Positions 9,750 through 17,928 of a stretch of 64,000 nucleotides of DNA are shown here, in pieces (the stretch's first letter is position 1; the number at the start of each line of letters is the position of its first letter). This stretch comes from Mucilaginibacter sp. 14171R-50 (GTDB lineage: Bacteria; Bacteroidota; Bacteroidia; Sphingobacteriales; Sphingobacteriaceae), in the NCBI RefSeq assembly GCF_010093045.1, contig NZ_CP048115.1:2480001-2544000 (forward strand), in the 5' to 3' direction. A model generated the notes under the pieces. That model was not told the DNA's origin and did no database searches. It was given only the letters and a program-made list of their open reading frames with translations. A program made the translations under genes and the position numbers.

Positions 9750-11657
9750 ATGAGCGATCAGATTAAACATGAATGCGGTGTGGCATTTATCCGCTTACTA
9801 AAGCCACTCTCTTACTATCAGAAAAAGTACGGCACTGCGCTGTACGGTTTAAACAAGCTTTACCTTTTAATGGAAAAACAGCACAATCGCGGGCAAGACG
9901 GCGCGGGTGTTGCCACCATTAAACTGGATATCGAGCCTGGCAAACGGTACATTAGCAGGCACCGGTCAATGGCGTCGAACGCTGTGGCCGACATCTTTGA
10001 GTATATTCAGAAAAAATTTGCTGAGATACAAAAGGAAACGCCTGAAAAAATGGCTGACACCGAATGGCTCAAAGAACATATAAGCTTTACCGGCGAAGTG
10101 TTATTGGGCCATTTGCGTTATGGTACGCATGGTAAAAACAGTATCGAGAACTGCCACCCTTTTCTAAGGCAGAACAACTGGATGACCCGCAACCTGGTTA
10201 TTGCCGGTAACTTCAACATGACAAATGTTGATGAACTGTTGCAGCAACTTTACGACCTGGGGCAGCATCCTAAAGAAAAGGCTGACACCGTTACCGTGCT
10301 TGAGAAGATCGGACACTTCCTTGATACTGAAAATCAGGGGTTGTTTGACCAGTACAAACGCGAGGGTGTGAATGACAACATGGAGATCAGTAAAATGATA
10401 GCCAACGACCTTGACGTAGCCAAGATACTTACCAAATCGGCTAAGAACTGGGATGGCGGTTATACCATTGCCGGTATAATGGGCCACGGCGACGCATTTG
10501 TAATGCGCGACCCGGTTGGCATACGCCCTGCGTTTTATTATTATAATGATGAGATAGTGGTTGCCGCATCTGAGCGCCCCGCTATTCAAACCGCGTTCAA
10601 TATCCCTATTGAGGATATTCGTGAGATAAAGCCCGGCCACGCCCTTATTGTAAAAAAGAACGGTACGATAACCGAGAGCATGTTTAGCGAACCGTTGGAA
10701 AAAAAATCATGCTCATTCGAACGGATCTATTTTTCGCGCGGCAGCGATGCTTCTATTTATAAAGAGCGTAAACAATTAGGCAGGCTGCTTTGCCCGCAAA
10801 TATTGGATTCGGTAAATAACGATGTTAAAAATACCGTATTCTCTTACATACCAAACACCGCCGAAGTTGCTTTTTACGGGATGGTAGAGGGGGTGCACAA
10901 GTACATAAAGCAATACCAGCGCGACAGGCTGCTGAACCGCGAGGATAAGATAAGCGAAGAAGAACTTTCTGAAGTTTTGGCGCTTGCCCCGAGGGTTGAA
11001 AAGATAGCCATAAAAGACGTTAAGCTGCGAACCTTTATTACCCAGGATGCCGACCGCAGCGAAATGGTTGCCCACGTTTATGACACCACTTACGGCCTTA
11101 TTAATAAAGACGCCGATACCCTGGTGGTGTTAGATGATTCGATAGTGCGTGGTACTACGTTAAAACAAAGCATATTAAAAATACTTGACCGCCTTGGCCC
11201 TAAAAAGGTTGTAGTGGTATCGTCGGCACCGCAAATTCGTTACCCGGATTGCTATGGCATTGATATGTCGCGCATGGGCGAATTTGTGGCTTTTGAGGCT
11301 GCTATAAGCCTGTTAAAAGAGCAGGGTAAGGAAAATATCATTGTTGAGGTTTACCAAAAATGTAAGGATAGCTCTAAGCTTGCCAAAGAGGAAGTAGAGA
11401 ACTACGTAAAGGCTATCTACGCGCCATTTACCGACCAGGAAATATCCGACCGTATTGCTAAGATCATCACCCCGCCAAATATTAAGGCCAAAGTAGAGGT
11501 GCTTTATCAAACGCTTGATAACCTGCACATAGCTTGCCCCGACCATACCGGCGACTGGTACTTTAGCGGTAATTACCCAACCCCGGGTGGTAATAAGGTG
11601 GTAAACCGCGCCTTTGTTAACTGGATGGAAGGGAATAACCAGAGGGCATATATGTAA
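9750..11657 (+). CDS. purF: Long amidophosphoribosyltransferase (PurF-type glutamine PRPP amidotransferase)
   Basis: This 635-residue protein belongs to the family catalysing the first step of purine synthesis (PRPP + glutamine to phosphoribosylamine). After an 8-residue propeptide, Cys9 (HECGVAF) is the expected N-terminal nucleophile once processed; MEKQHNRGQDGAGVA is the glutaminase signature. The PRPP loop VVLDDSIVRGTT is near residues 459-470. It is more than 100 residues longer than the roughly 500-residue E. coli enzyme, with insertions in the glutaminase half, an extra segment around 360-430 and a C-terminal tail (IACPDHTGDWYFSGNY...). It stands alone with its own promoter and terminator. 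A second, ordinary PurF elsewhere in the genome is possible, so the exact role is less certain than the family. Confidence 0.85.
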   Translation: MSDQIKHECGVAFIRLLKPLSYYQKKYGTALYGLNKLYLLMEKQHNRGQDGAGVATIKLDIEPGKRYISRHRSMASNAVADIFEYIQKKFAEIQKETPEKMADTEWLKEHISFTGEVLLGHLRYGTHGKNSIENCHPFLRQNNWMTRNLVIAGNFNMTNVDELLQQLYDLGQHPKEKADTVTVLEKIGHFLDTENQGLFDQYKREGVNDNMEISKMIANDLDVAKILTKSAKNWDGGYTIAGIMGHGDAFVMRDPVGIRPAFYYYNDEIVVAASERPAIQTAFNIPIEDIREIKPGHALIVKKNGTITESMFSEPLEKKSCSFERIYFSRGSDASIYKERKQLGRLLCPQILDSVNNDVKNTVFSYIPNTAEVAFYGMVEGVHKYIKQYQRDRLLNREDKISEEELSEVLALAPRVEKIAIKDVKLRTFITQDADRSEMVAHVYDTTYGLINKDADTLVVLDDSIVRGTTLKQSILKILDRLGPKKVVVVSSAPQIRYPDCYGIDMSRMGEFVAFEAAISLLKEQGKENIIVEVYQKCKDSSKLAKEEVENYVKAIYAPFTDQEISDRIAKIITPPNIKAKVEVLYQTLDNLHIACPDHTGDWYFSGNYPTPGGNKVVNRAFVNWMEGNNQRAYM

Positions 11658-11710
11658 ATCTGGTGATTAGAGAATAGAGATTGGAGAGCAGTCCCGATCT
11701 AATCAATATA

Positions 11711-11742
11711 AAGAGCGATGGGTTTTCTATCGCTCTTTTTTG
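11711..11742 (+). terminator. Rho-independent terminator after the PurF-type gene
   Basis: A 9-bp stem AAGAGCGAT (11711-11719) / ATCGCTCTT (11729-11737) with a 9-nt loop is followed by a T-rich run. It lies 54 nt after the stop codon at 11657. Confidence 0.85.
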
Positions 11743-11759
11743 TTTGCTAGATGCTTTCC

Positions 11760-11788
11760 GTAGAGATGCGATACTTCTCGTCTTTAGC
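11760..11788. repeat. Degenerate intergenic hairpin repeat (low confidence)
   Basis: GTAGAGATGCGATACTTCTC and the following GTCTTTAGC form an imperfect hairpin reminiscent of GTAGAGACGC-type repeats seen in Sphingobacteriaceae genomes. There is only one copy here, so the assignment rests on recollection rather than on this window. Confidence 0.3.
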
Positions 11789-11802
11789 TCCGGAATGGTT
11801 GC

Positions 11803-12459
11803 TCAACTAACCGCCGGTGCCGAAAATATGAAATGGGTAACCAACCTGTCTATCAACACCAGCGAGGCGATGATAAGCGCTATGCCGGCAACCTCATTTA
11901 AGCGATGTATAAATTTCGGCGATATTTTTTCGCGAAGTTTGTTTGCGTAGAAGGCTTTTACTGTATCAAGGCCGAATTGGATAATCAATATGGTAAGAAA
12001 CATTATCGCTATTTTAGCGGTACGGTGGTGCACACCCGCATGAAACTGCGTACTGGCCACACCGATAACCACCGTCCAGTGTAGCAGCACGGTAGGGTTG
12101 AAAATGCACATCACAAAACCTTTAAAAAAGTAACCCGCATGGTTTATTTTCTTTGGAATAGTGTTTTTGTAATCAACATCGGCCTTTTTAAAGATGTAAT
12201 AAATGCCGATAGTGAATAAGATGACACTACCGATAATGCCTGCAATGGTTTTATCATGAGCGGAAACCTCAAAATATTGCGAACCGTAAAGTATGGCGCC
12301 AACAAACACCATATCGCTCATTACCACACCAAGGGCAAGCGATATGCCGGCATGAAAGCCTTTTTCTATACTGGTTTTTATTAAAGCAAAAAAGACCGGG
12401 CCTGTTATAAACGTGAGCACTAATCCAAATCCAATTCCCGAAATAATGGCTTCTATCAT
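11803..12459 (-). CDS. LysE/RhtB-family amino-acid exporter
   Basis: This is a 218-residue inner-membrane protein with about six hydrophobic segments. The N-terminal pattern (GFGLVLTFITGPVFFALIKT...GFHAG) is typical of the LysE/RhtB superfamily, which exports amino acids or similar small molecules. A polar loop with FKKADVDYKNTIPKK lies in the middle, and NPTVLLHWTVV is a family-like second-half motif. The substrate cannot be inferred. The gene is a single transcription unit between the convergent PurF-type gene and a divergent sugar symporter. Confidence 0.85.
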   Translation of the reverse strand: MIEAIISGIGFGLVLTFITGPVFFALIKTSIEKGFHAGISLALGVVMSDMVFVGAILYGSQYFEVSAHDKTIAGIIGSVILFTIGIYYIFKKADVDYKNTIPKKINHAGYFFKGFVMCIFNPTVLLHWTVVIGVASTQFHAGVHHRTAKIAIMFLTILIIQFGLDTVKAFYANKLREKISPKFIHRLNEVAGIALIIASLVLIDRLVTHFIFSAPAVS

Positions 12460-12649
12460 TATATAGGCTTATATGTCCTGCGTAAATCATACAGGTAAAA
12501 AATCAGGACACTAATATGCAACTTTTATCTGTTAAACAACAAAAACTTAATGTTGTGATTTATATTTTGAAAAAATTATAGCCATAATTATAAAATTTGA
12601 TTTATGTTTAGTGCTTCAAACACACCAATAGTATAATCTTAATTAAACG

Positions 12650-14260
12650 ATGGAAAAAACACACTCGAAGAGTAATGGATCGGCGTTGTATACGCTGGTA
12701 ACAGTATTTTTCTTTTGGGGCTTTTTAGCAGCTTCGAACGGAATATTCATACCTTTTTGTAAAGCGCATTTTAGCTTAACACAATTCGAATCGCAATTGA
12801 TCGATTTTACTTTTTACGGTGGCTATTTCATCGGCTCGTTGATACTTTATTTTGCGTCTTCGGCAACTAAGGTAGATATCCTGAACAAGATAGGGTACAA
12901 AAACGGTATCATTTATGGGTTGTTGATTTCGGCCGTTGGCGCATTGATCATGATCCCGGCAATTAATTCAGGCTCATTCGCCTTCATATTGTTCACTTTC
13001 TTTGTAATTGCTTTGGGTTTCTCTTTACAGCAAACCGCTGCCAACCCTTTTGTGGTAGCCTTAGGCAGTGCCGAAACCGGTACCCACCGTTTAAACTTTG
13101 CCGGTGGTGTAAATAACTTCGGTAGTATTTTAGGCCCAATTATCGTCGGCTTTGTGCTGTTTGGATCGGCTACAGCTAAAATCCCCGCTGCGGATGTTAA
13201 AATATCATCAGTAAATAATCTTTATTATATACTTGCAGGACTGTTTATTGCCGTAGCTATATTCTTTTGGGTATCAAAGTTACCAAGCGTAACCAGCGAT
13301 GAAAAAATCGAATCGAGCAGTAAAGCTAACAGGCCATTGGGAATCATATTTATCGCTTTCCTGCTGATATTGGCCGCGCAGCCGCTTACAGATGCTACCG
13401 GCATTGCAAAATCTTACTTTGTGTATGCCTCGCTGGCCATCATCCTCATAACCCTGTTTACTACCGTATCTGTAAGTAGCAAGCACAAAGAGGGTTGGGG
13501 CGCTATGCAATACCCACAGTTAATATTAGGTATGCTTGCCATATTTACCTATGTAGGCGTCGAAGTTACCATCCAGAGTAATATGGGTGCCTTACTGGAA
13601 ACCCCCGCGTTTGGTAACTACACACCGGATACTATTGCACCGTTCATATCGCTTTATTGGGGTAGCCTGATGATTGGCCGATGGACAGGCGCTATAGCTG
13701 CTTTTCAGCTTACAAAAACCGTTAAGTTTGTTCTTACTGTAATTGTTCCGTTTATAGCGTTTGCAGTGGTTATGATCGTTAATCATATTGGAGGTACAGA
13801 TGTAACCACCTTATTACCTTATGCGGGTTGTGTTGCTGTATTGGTAATAGGCTTCCTTATTGGCAACCAAAAGCCGGTACGCACATTGGCCCTGTTTGGC
13901 ATACTGGGCGCTATATTTATGATAACAGGTTTACTAACAACTGGCATGGTGGCCATCTTTGCGTTTATCAGCGGTGGCTTATGCTGCTCTATCATGTGGC
14001 CATCTATCTTCTCGTTGTCAGTTACCGGCTTAGGTAAATACACCAGCCAGGGTTCGGCATTTTTAATTATGATGATCCTGGGCGGCTCCATAATTCCCCC
14101 GGTACAAGGTATTCTTGCAGATACCAGCGGCATTCACCAATCGTACATTATCCCTGTTATAGGCTTTGCTTACCTTGCGTTCTTCGCATGGAAGGCCGGA
14201 TCTGAGTTAAAGAAACAAGGTATTGATGTAGATAATATGGAAGCATCAGGAGGACACTAA
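12650..14260 (+). CDS. Hexose MFS symporter (FucP/GluP sugar family)
   Basis: This is a 536-residue 12-helix transporter of the fucose/glucose-galactose (FHS) branch of the major facilitator superfamily. Residues 12-60 ([17 protein letters not shown]) and 124-145 ([19 protein letters not shown]) align with the FucP signatures. The two acidic residues that couple protons in E. coli FucP (Asp46, Glu135) correspond here to Gly31 and Gln128, so a fucose:H+ mechanism is unlikely and a glucose/galactose-type substrate fits better. That is an inference from alignment by eye. The family is usually 400-440 residues; the extra length lies in loops and additional hydrophobic stretches. No catabolic genes adjoin it. 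Confidence 0.85.
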   Translation: MEKTHSKSNGSALYTLVTVFFFWGFLAASNGIFIPFCKAHFSLTQFESQLIDFTFYGGYFIGSLILYFASSATKVDILNKIGYKNGIIYGLLISAVGALIMIPAINSGSFAFILFTFFVIALGFSLQQTAANPFVVALGSAETGTHRLNFAGGVNNFGSILGPIIVGFVLFGSATAKIPAADVKISSVNNLYYILAGLFIAVAIFFWVSKLPSVTSDEKIESSSKANRPLGIIFIAFLLILAAQPLTDATGIAKSYFVYASLAIILITLFTTVSVSSKHKEGWGAMQYPQLILGMLAIFTYVGVEVTIQSNMGALLETPAFGNYTPDTIAPFISLYWGSLMIGRWTGAIAAFQLTKTVKFVLTVIVPFIAFAVVMIVNHIGGTDVTTLLPYAGCVAVLVIGFLIGNQKPVRTLALFGILGAIFMITGLLTTGMVAIFAFISGGLCCSIMWPSIFSLSVTGLGKYTSQGSAFLIMMILGGSIIPPVQGILADTSGIHQSYIIPVIGFAYLAFFAWKAGSELKKQGIDVDNMEASGGH

Positions 14261-14331
14261 TATTAGTGATTAGAGATTAGTGATCAGAGATTAGTTTTCT
14301 TCACTAACCTCTAATCTCTTATCTCTAATTA
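14261..14331. repeat. Word-repeat inverted repeat (word GATTAG/AGAGATTAG)
   Basis: The left arm (14261-14294) is made of near-tandem TTAGTGAT-TAGAGAT words and the right arm (14303-14331) carries the complementary CTAATCTCT words, leaving a short loop. It fills the gap between the MFS gene and the dCMP deaminase gene. A related single arm occurs at 11661-11690. Confidence 0.8.
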
Positions 14332-14334
14332 ACT

Positions 14335-14790
14335 ATGGATAAACCAAGTTTCGAAAATATCTTCATGAACCTGGCAACCGACCTGGCCAAACGCTCGCAC
14401 TGCGTTAAGGCACAGGTCGGTGCCGTTTTGGCTAAAGACACCCGCATTATATCCATAGGGTATAACGGCCCGCCTGCGGGTACCCACAACTGCGATGAAG
14501 AATGGCCTGGTCAGGGTTGCGCACGCGATTCTAAGGGCAGCTGCTCGCTTGCCCTGCATGCCGAGGAGAACGCTATTCTGTATGCTGTAAAAAATGGCGC
14601 TAACCTTGAAGGCGCTACATTATACACCACATTATCGCCATGCCTGCCATGCGCAAGACTTATATTTTCTGCAGGGATAAAACAAGTTTATTTCGACAAA
14701 TCTTACGCCCAATACAAAGGCCTCGCCAGCGACGAAGGTGTTGACTTTTTAAACAGGTTTGGCGTGAAAGCAGTAAGATCGGGAGAGTGA
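14335..14790 (+). CDS. Deoxycytidylate (dCMP) deaminase family protein
   Basis: This is a 151-residue zinc-dependent deaminase. The active-site motif His75-Ala-Glu77 (LALHAEENA) and the zinc cysteines Cys103 and Cys106 (LSPCLPCARL) are intact. A second cysteine/histidine-rich patch (THNCDEEWPGQGCARDS) is typical of dCMP deaminases and ComEB. The enzyme likely makes dUMP for thymidylate synthesis. It is flanked by repeats on both sides, a word hairpin before and a REP-like element after, and appears monocistronic. Cytidylate kinase, another pyrimidine nucleotide enzyme, lies just beyond on the opposite strand. Confidence 0.9.
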   Translation: MDKPSFENIFMNLATDLAKRSHCVKAQVGAVLAKDTRIISIGYNGPPAGTHNCDEEWPGQGCARDSKGSCSLALHAEENAILYAVKNGANLEGATLYTTLSPCLPCARLIFSAGIKQVYFDKSYAQYKGLASDEGVDFLNRFGVKAVRSGE

Positions 14791-14800
14791 CTTCGCCACG

Positions 14801-14896
14801 CGTCATTGCGAGGTACGAAGCAATCTCTTCAAGCAAATCCTTTATGCAAAGTGTACAATTGTTCTGAAGAGATTGTTTCGTGTCTTTTAAGGACGT
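14801..14896. repeat. REP-like inverted repeat (CGTCATTGCGAGG family)
   Basis: The left arm CGTCATTGCGAGGTACGAAG runs on into CAATCTCTTCA (14801-14831). The right arm (14865-14896) is a diverged complement beginning TGAAGAGATTGTTTCG. A better conserved copy is at 61849-61932 and a half copy at 7839-7864. It lies between convergent genes. Confidence 0.85.
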
Positions 14897-14922
14897 TCTT
14901 TTTGTGACTTTAGACTAAAAAC

Positions 14923-15597
14923 TTACGACTTCAACTTCTCCACCTTATCCAGTGCAAACTGCAGCTGCTCATCGGGGGTAAGGTTGGTATTATCCAGTAT
15001 AATGGCATCCCTGGCACGTACCAGAGGGCTTTCCTCGCGGGTGGTATCCTGGTAATCGCGGTGGGCGATGTTCTCAAATATTTCTTCTAATGTGATCCCT
15101 GGGTTTTTTGTATGGATCTCGTCATAACGGCGTTTGGCGCGTACGGCCGGGTCGGCGGTCATAAATATTTTTATAGGCGCATCGGGGAAAACGGCGGTGC
15201 CAATGTCGCGGCCGTCCATCACAATGTTTTTTGATTTACCCATACGCTGCTGCTGCTTTACCATTTCGCGGCGCACTTCTTTAAGCGCCGATACCTCGCT
15301 TACCTTTTCTGATACAGGCATCTGGCGTATCTCGTCCGAAACTTCCTCGCCGTTCAGTGTAATGTGGGTTTCGTAATCGCGCGAGTGGAAATTAAGATGG
15401 ATATTGTTCAATGCTTCCTCTATCTGCGCGTGGTTATGCGTATCAATGTTGTTCCGTAAAAAATACAGGGCTACTGCACGGTACATGGCGCCGCTATCCA
15501 CATATATGTATTGTAACTTTTTAGCCAATGCCTTGGCCAGGGTGCTTTTACCGCATGATGAATAGCCATCAATGGCTACTATGATATTGTTGCTCAT
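14923..15597 (-). CDS. cmk: Cytidylate kinase
   Basis: This 224-residue enzyme phosphorylates CMP and dCMP with ATP. The P-loop GYSSCGKST occupies residues 11-19, followed by the nucleotide-binding YVDSGAMYRAVA and the DGRDIGTAVFPDA stretch typical of Cmk. A long arginine-containing lid (RAKRRYDEIHTKNP) is present. Length and motifs are normal. The start is the ATG at 15597; a TAACTTCG sequence just upstream is one base from the -7 consensus. The neighbouring gene arfB is divergent across a word-repeat hairpin. Confidence 0.95.
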   Translation of the reverse strand: MSNNIIVAIDGYSSCGKSTLAKALAKKLQYIYVDSGAMYRAVALYFLRNNIDTHNHAQIEEALNNIHLNFHSRDYETHITLNGEEVSDEIRQMPVSEKVSEVSALKEVRREMVKQQQRMGKSKNIVMDGRDIGTAVFPDAPIKIFMTADPAVRAKRRYDEIHTKNPGITLEEIFENIAHRDYQDTTREESPLVRARDAIILDNTNLTPDEQLQFALDKVEKLKS

Positions 15598-15624
15598 CAG
15601 GTAACGAAGTTACGGTTTTTTGAC

Positions 15625-15688
15625 GAATGGTTAAGTGGTTGATTGAGTTGAAAATTAACTACTCACCAATCAACCCAATCAACCATTC
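15625..15688. repeat. Word-repeat inverted repeat (word GGTTGATT)
   Basis: GAATGGTTAAGTGGTTGATT-GAGTTG (15625-15650) faces CCAATCAACCCAATCAACCA-TTC (15666-15688). Each arm contains two to three near copies of one 7-8 nt word. It lies between divergent cmk and arfB and occupies the place where the arfB -33 element would be. Confidence 0.8.
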
Positions 15689-15690
15689 AC

Positions 15691-15698
15691 TATCTTTG
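15691..15698 (+). promoter_or_regulatory. Predicted -7 box (TATCTTTG) for leaderless arfB
   Basis: TATCTTTG ends 5 nt before the ATG at 15704, so transcription is expected to begin at or next to the start codon. The word-repeat hairpin ends 2 nt upstream of the box. Confidence 0.6.
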
Positions 15699-15703
15699 CC
15701 GCC

Positions 15704-16117
15704 ATGAACTTAAATAAGGCCGACCTGCAAAAGGAGGTTTCCTACAAAACATCGCGCAGCGGGGGCAAGGGCGGGCAAAACGTAAACAAGGTTTCTACCA
15801 AGGTGGAGTTGCTTTTTGATATCAACAGCTCGGCCTTGTTTAGTGATGAAGAAAAGTTATTACTGAACGAAAAGCTGCAAACACGTTTTAACAAGGATGG
15901 CCTGGTGCAGGTGATATGCGATGAAGAGCGCAGCCAGTACCTTAATAAAGAGATAGCCATTGAACGGCTGGTAATATTGCTAACCAACGCGCTGCACAAA
16001 CCCAAAGCGCGCAAGGCATCAAAGATCAGCAAGGCGGCAAAGCTTGCCCGGCTTGGCAACAAAAAGATACAATCAGCCAAAAAAGCTGACCGTAAAAGGG
16101 ATTTTGATTATTGGTGA
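15704..16117 (+). CDS. arfB: Alternative ribosome-rescue factor ArfB (peptidyl-tRNA hydrolase)
   Basis: This 137-residue protein frees peptides from ribosomes stalled without a stop codon. The catalytic GGQ is at residues 23-25 in SRSGGKGGQNVNKVSTKVEL, the release-factor domain-3 signature. The C-terminal 40 residues are strongly basic (KARKASKISKAAKLARLGNKK...), as required to insert into the empty mRNA channel. The length equals that of E. coli YaeJ/ArfB (about 140). The ATG is set by the promoter box 5 nt upstream, predicting a leaderless mRNA. It is a single-gene unit flanked by word-repeat hairpins on both sides. Confidence 0.93.
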   Translation: MNLNKADLQKEVSYKTSRSGGKGGQNVNKVSTKVELLFDINSSALFSDEEKLLLNEKLQTRFNKDGLVQVICDEERSQYLNKEIAIERLVILLTNALHKPKARKASKISKAAKLARLGNKKIQSAKKADRKRDFDYW

Positions 16118-16124
16118 GAATATA

Positions 16125-16198
16125 ATTGTCATAGTCGATAGTCCATAGTGTGAATTTATGCCCTTAACTATGGACTATCAACCATTGACTATGGACTA
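16125..16198. repeat. Word-repeat inverted repeat (word ATAGTC-CAT)
   Basis: ATTGTCATAGTCGATAGTCC-ATAGTG (16125-16150) faces AACTATGGACTATCAACCAT-TGACTATGGACTA (16166-16198). It joins the 3' ends of the convergent arfB and LpxR-like genes and overlaps the stop of the latter by 3 nt. Confidence 0.8.
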
Positions 16199-17164
16199 AT
16201 TAAAGCGGTACAACACACTTACCGAACCCCACTGGTGGGTGCTTTTAACCATCTGCTTCACCTCGCGGGTATTAATGACCGCACCGATATCAAACACAAA
16301 CCTGCTGGTGGTAAATGCCACACCCAATTGATTGCTAAAAACAACGTGGTTAATATCGCCCACTATCTCCTGGGTGCCTGGTTCGGGGTGGTCCTTAAAT
16401 ATGTTGCCTTGTACGGTAGCATCGTATAAAACGCCGTTAATTTGCGGTTTGTAGTAAAAAAACAATTCGTTGTTATGCAAAAGCGGGGTACTGGTGTTTT
16501 TGCTAACCGTGCTTTGCGTACTAACCGATTGAAACAGCTGGTTAAAATTACCCAAACGCAGCATTGGCCCAATGCCTGCAGCATTAAAACCTGTACCTAC
16601 ATTAACATAGCCCGCATAACTAATATCGGCCCATGAGTTGCGTGCAAGTAATTTATTAACCTCGAAATTAAGGTTCAGTTGCGGGGCGTTACGAACCTGA
16701 TACTGCCAGGTATTAAGCTCGTAAAAACCAAAGGTATTGTGGATGAATTTCTGGATAGCGTAGCCGCCTGCTGCCGGACCTACAATACCCACCCGCGCAG
16801 TTAATTTTATCGAGGTTTCGTTTTTATAGATGATATTTCCGGATATACCAAAGTATAGGTAACCTGCAACTGGCCTGTCTATTTCGCTCGCGGAAGGTAA
16901 TTGGCCTGATTGCGCATTATAGATCTTTTGACCGATCTCATACCCGGCTATGTAATTCGCAATATCGTCGTGGCGCTTCATTTTGCTAAAATCAATCGCG
17001 TGGCGATAATTAAGAAAAAAGCCATTGGTGTAATACCTGTCAGACCCCTGGCCCAGGAAAGAATCGTTGTCTGATTGAAAGCCAATTTCGTTGCTGCGGT
17101 TTTGGGCGTATGAGCCAATGCCGGTTAAAACAGCAGCGGCTAACAAAAGAAATTTTTTCTTCAT
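16196..17164 (-). CDS. LpxR-family lipid A deacylase-like outer-membrane protein
   Basis: This 322-residue protein has a Sec signal peptide (residues 1-20, ending GSYAQ). The segment SDNDSFLGQGSDRYYTNGF (residues 31-49) matches the conserved NDxF...(S/T)DxYYTNG core of LpxR (DUF2219), a 12-stranded outer-membrane barrel that removes the 3'-acyloxyacyl group of lipid A with calcium. The C terminus ends in an aromatic strand (VSVLYRFN), as expected for a barrel. Lipid A deacylation is therefore the best guess, though activity in Bacteroidota members is not something I can vouch for. It is transcribed after a barrel gene (17222-17794) but separated from it by a strong terminator. Confidence 0.82.
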   Translation of the reverse strand: MKKKFLLLAAAVLTGIGSYAQNRSNEIGFQSDNDSFLGQGSDRYYTNGFFLNYRHAIDFSKMKRHDDIANYIAGYEIGQKIYNAQSGQLPSASEIDRPVAGYLYFGISGNIIYKNETSIKLTARVGIVGPAAGGYAIQKFIHNTFGFYELNTWQYQVRNAPQLNLNFEVNKLLARNSWADISYAGYVNVGTGFNAAGIGPMLRLGNFNQLFQSVSTQSTVSKNTSTPLLHNNELFFYYKPQINGVLYDATVQGNIFKDHPEPGTQEIVGDINHVVFSNQLGVAFTTSRFVFDIGAVINTREVKQMVKSTHQWGSVSVLYRFN

Positions 17165-17189
17165 TTTAGGATTAAAGGTGCGCTAATGT

Positions 17190-17222
17190 AAAAAAAGCAG
17201 CGATATTATCGCTGCTTTTTTT
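17190..17222 (-). terminator. Rho-independent terminator after the 17222-17794 gene
   Basis: The perfect 8-bp stem GCAGCGAT / ATCGCTGC (17197-17204 and 17208-17215, loop ATT) is flanked by A-runs and T-runs, so it could stop transcription in both directions. It abuts the stop codon of the minus-strand barrel gene. Confidence 0.88.
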
Positions 17223-17794
17223 TAAAACGCGTAGCCAAAGCTCACATACGGCCAGTAGGGTAAGAACTGCTCGGATGTAATAACCGGGCTCACACCCGCC
17301 CTGAACGAAAAGCCTCCGTCCACAGGTTGATAACGGTAACCGAAATTTAGCGTTCCGATTATTCCGTTGTGGTTTTTGCTTTTGGTGTAATAAGTGCCGT
17401 CGCTAAAATAAACATCTTCATACTGTGTGCTGAAAAAAACATCGTTGGTGTTCACGTTATAGTAAGTGACACCTGCGCCAACTTCAAAATATTTACCGCG
17501 TTTACCTGCCAGGTAATTTATTGCCACAGGTAAAGTAAACAGGTGGTCGCCATTATCGGCATAGTAGCTTATTCCGGCTCGTCCGCCCCAGCCGTCCTGC
17601 TCCTTCTTGAAACGTACATCATAGTTAACCGAATAGATAGCGCCGGGACCGAGCAACTCAAAAAAGAAGGTTTTGGCTTGTCTGGTAAAGTAAGCAGATT
17701 GAACGGAATCTGTCTGTGATATTTTTTGAGCGCTGGCTGTAAAGGTGCCGGCGCATAGTAATGCGAGTAGGCTTAATCGGAAAGGTTTAAACAT
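17222..17794 (-). CDS. Outer-membrane beta-barrel protein, unknown role
   Basis: This 190-residue protein has a signal peptide (residues 1-22, ...TFTASAQ). The rest alternates hydrophobic and polar residues with many Gly/Tyr/Phe-rich strands (FFFELLGPGAIYSVNYDVRF, YFEVGAGVTYYNV, GIIGTLNFGYRY) and ends in a typical barrel strand (YWPYVSFGYAF). It fits an eight-stranded outer-membrane barrel of the type common in Bacteroidota. No catalytic motif is visible. It is monocistronic, bounded by terminators on both sides. Confidence 0.78.
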   Translation of the reverse strand: MFKPFRLSLLALLCAGTFTASAQKISQTDSVQSAYFTRQAKTFFFELLGPGAIYSVNYDVRFKKEQDGWGGRAGISYYADNGDHLFTLPVAINYLAGKRGKYFEVGAGVTYYNVNTNDVFFSTQYEDVYFSDGTYYTKSKNHNGIIGTLNFGYRYQPVDGGFSFRAGVSPVITSEQFLPYWPYVSFGYAF

Positions 17795-17870
17795 ATAAGG
17801 GTGTAAAATTGGCCCGAAGATAAAATTTTAAGTTAAACTAATTTATAAGTTAAATCCTTTAAAATATATT

Positions 17871-17905
17871 AAACAAAATAGCCGGCAGAATGGTCTGCCG
17901 GCTAT
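17871..17905 (-). terminator. Rho-independent terminator after lon
   Basis: The 12-bp stem ATAGCCGGCAGA (17878-17889) / TCTGCCGGCTAT (17894-17905) with a 4-nt loop is followed on the minus strand by TTTTGTTT. It lies 24 nt after the lon stop codon. Confidence 0.92.
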
Positions 17906-17928
17906 TGTTTTATGGTGTTGCGGATGGC

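Noticed and set aside
11681..11950. An 89-codon open frame on the plus strand after the PurF-type gene
   Set aside because: It runs through the terminator hairpin and overlaps the LysE exporter gene antisense; its protein has no recognisable features.
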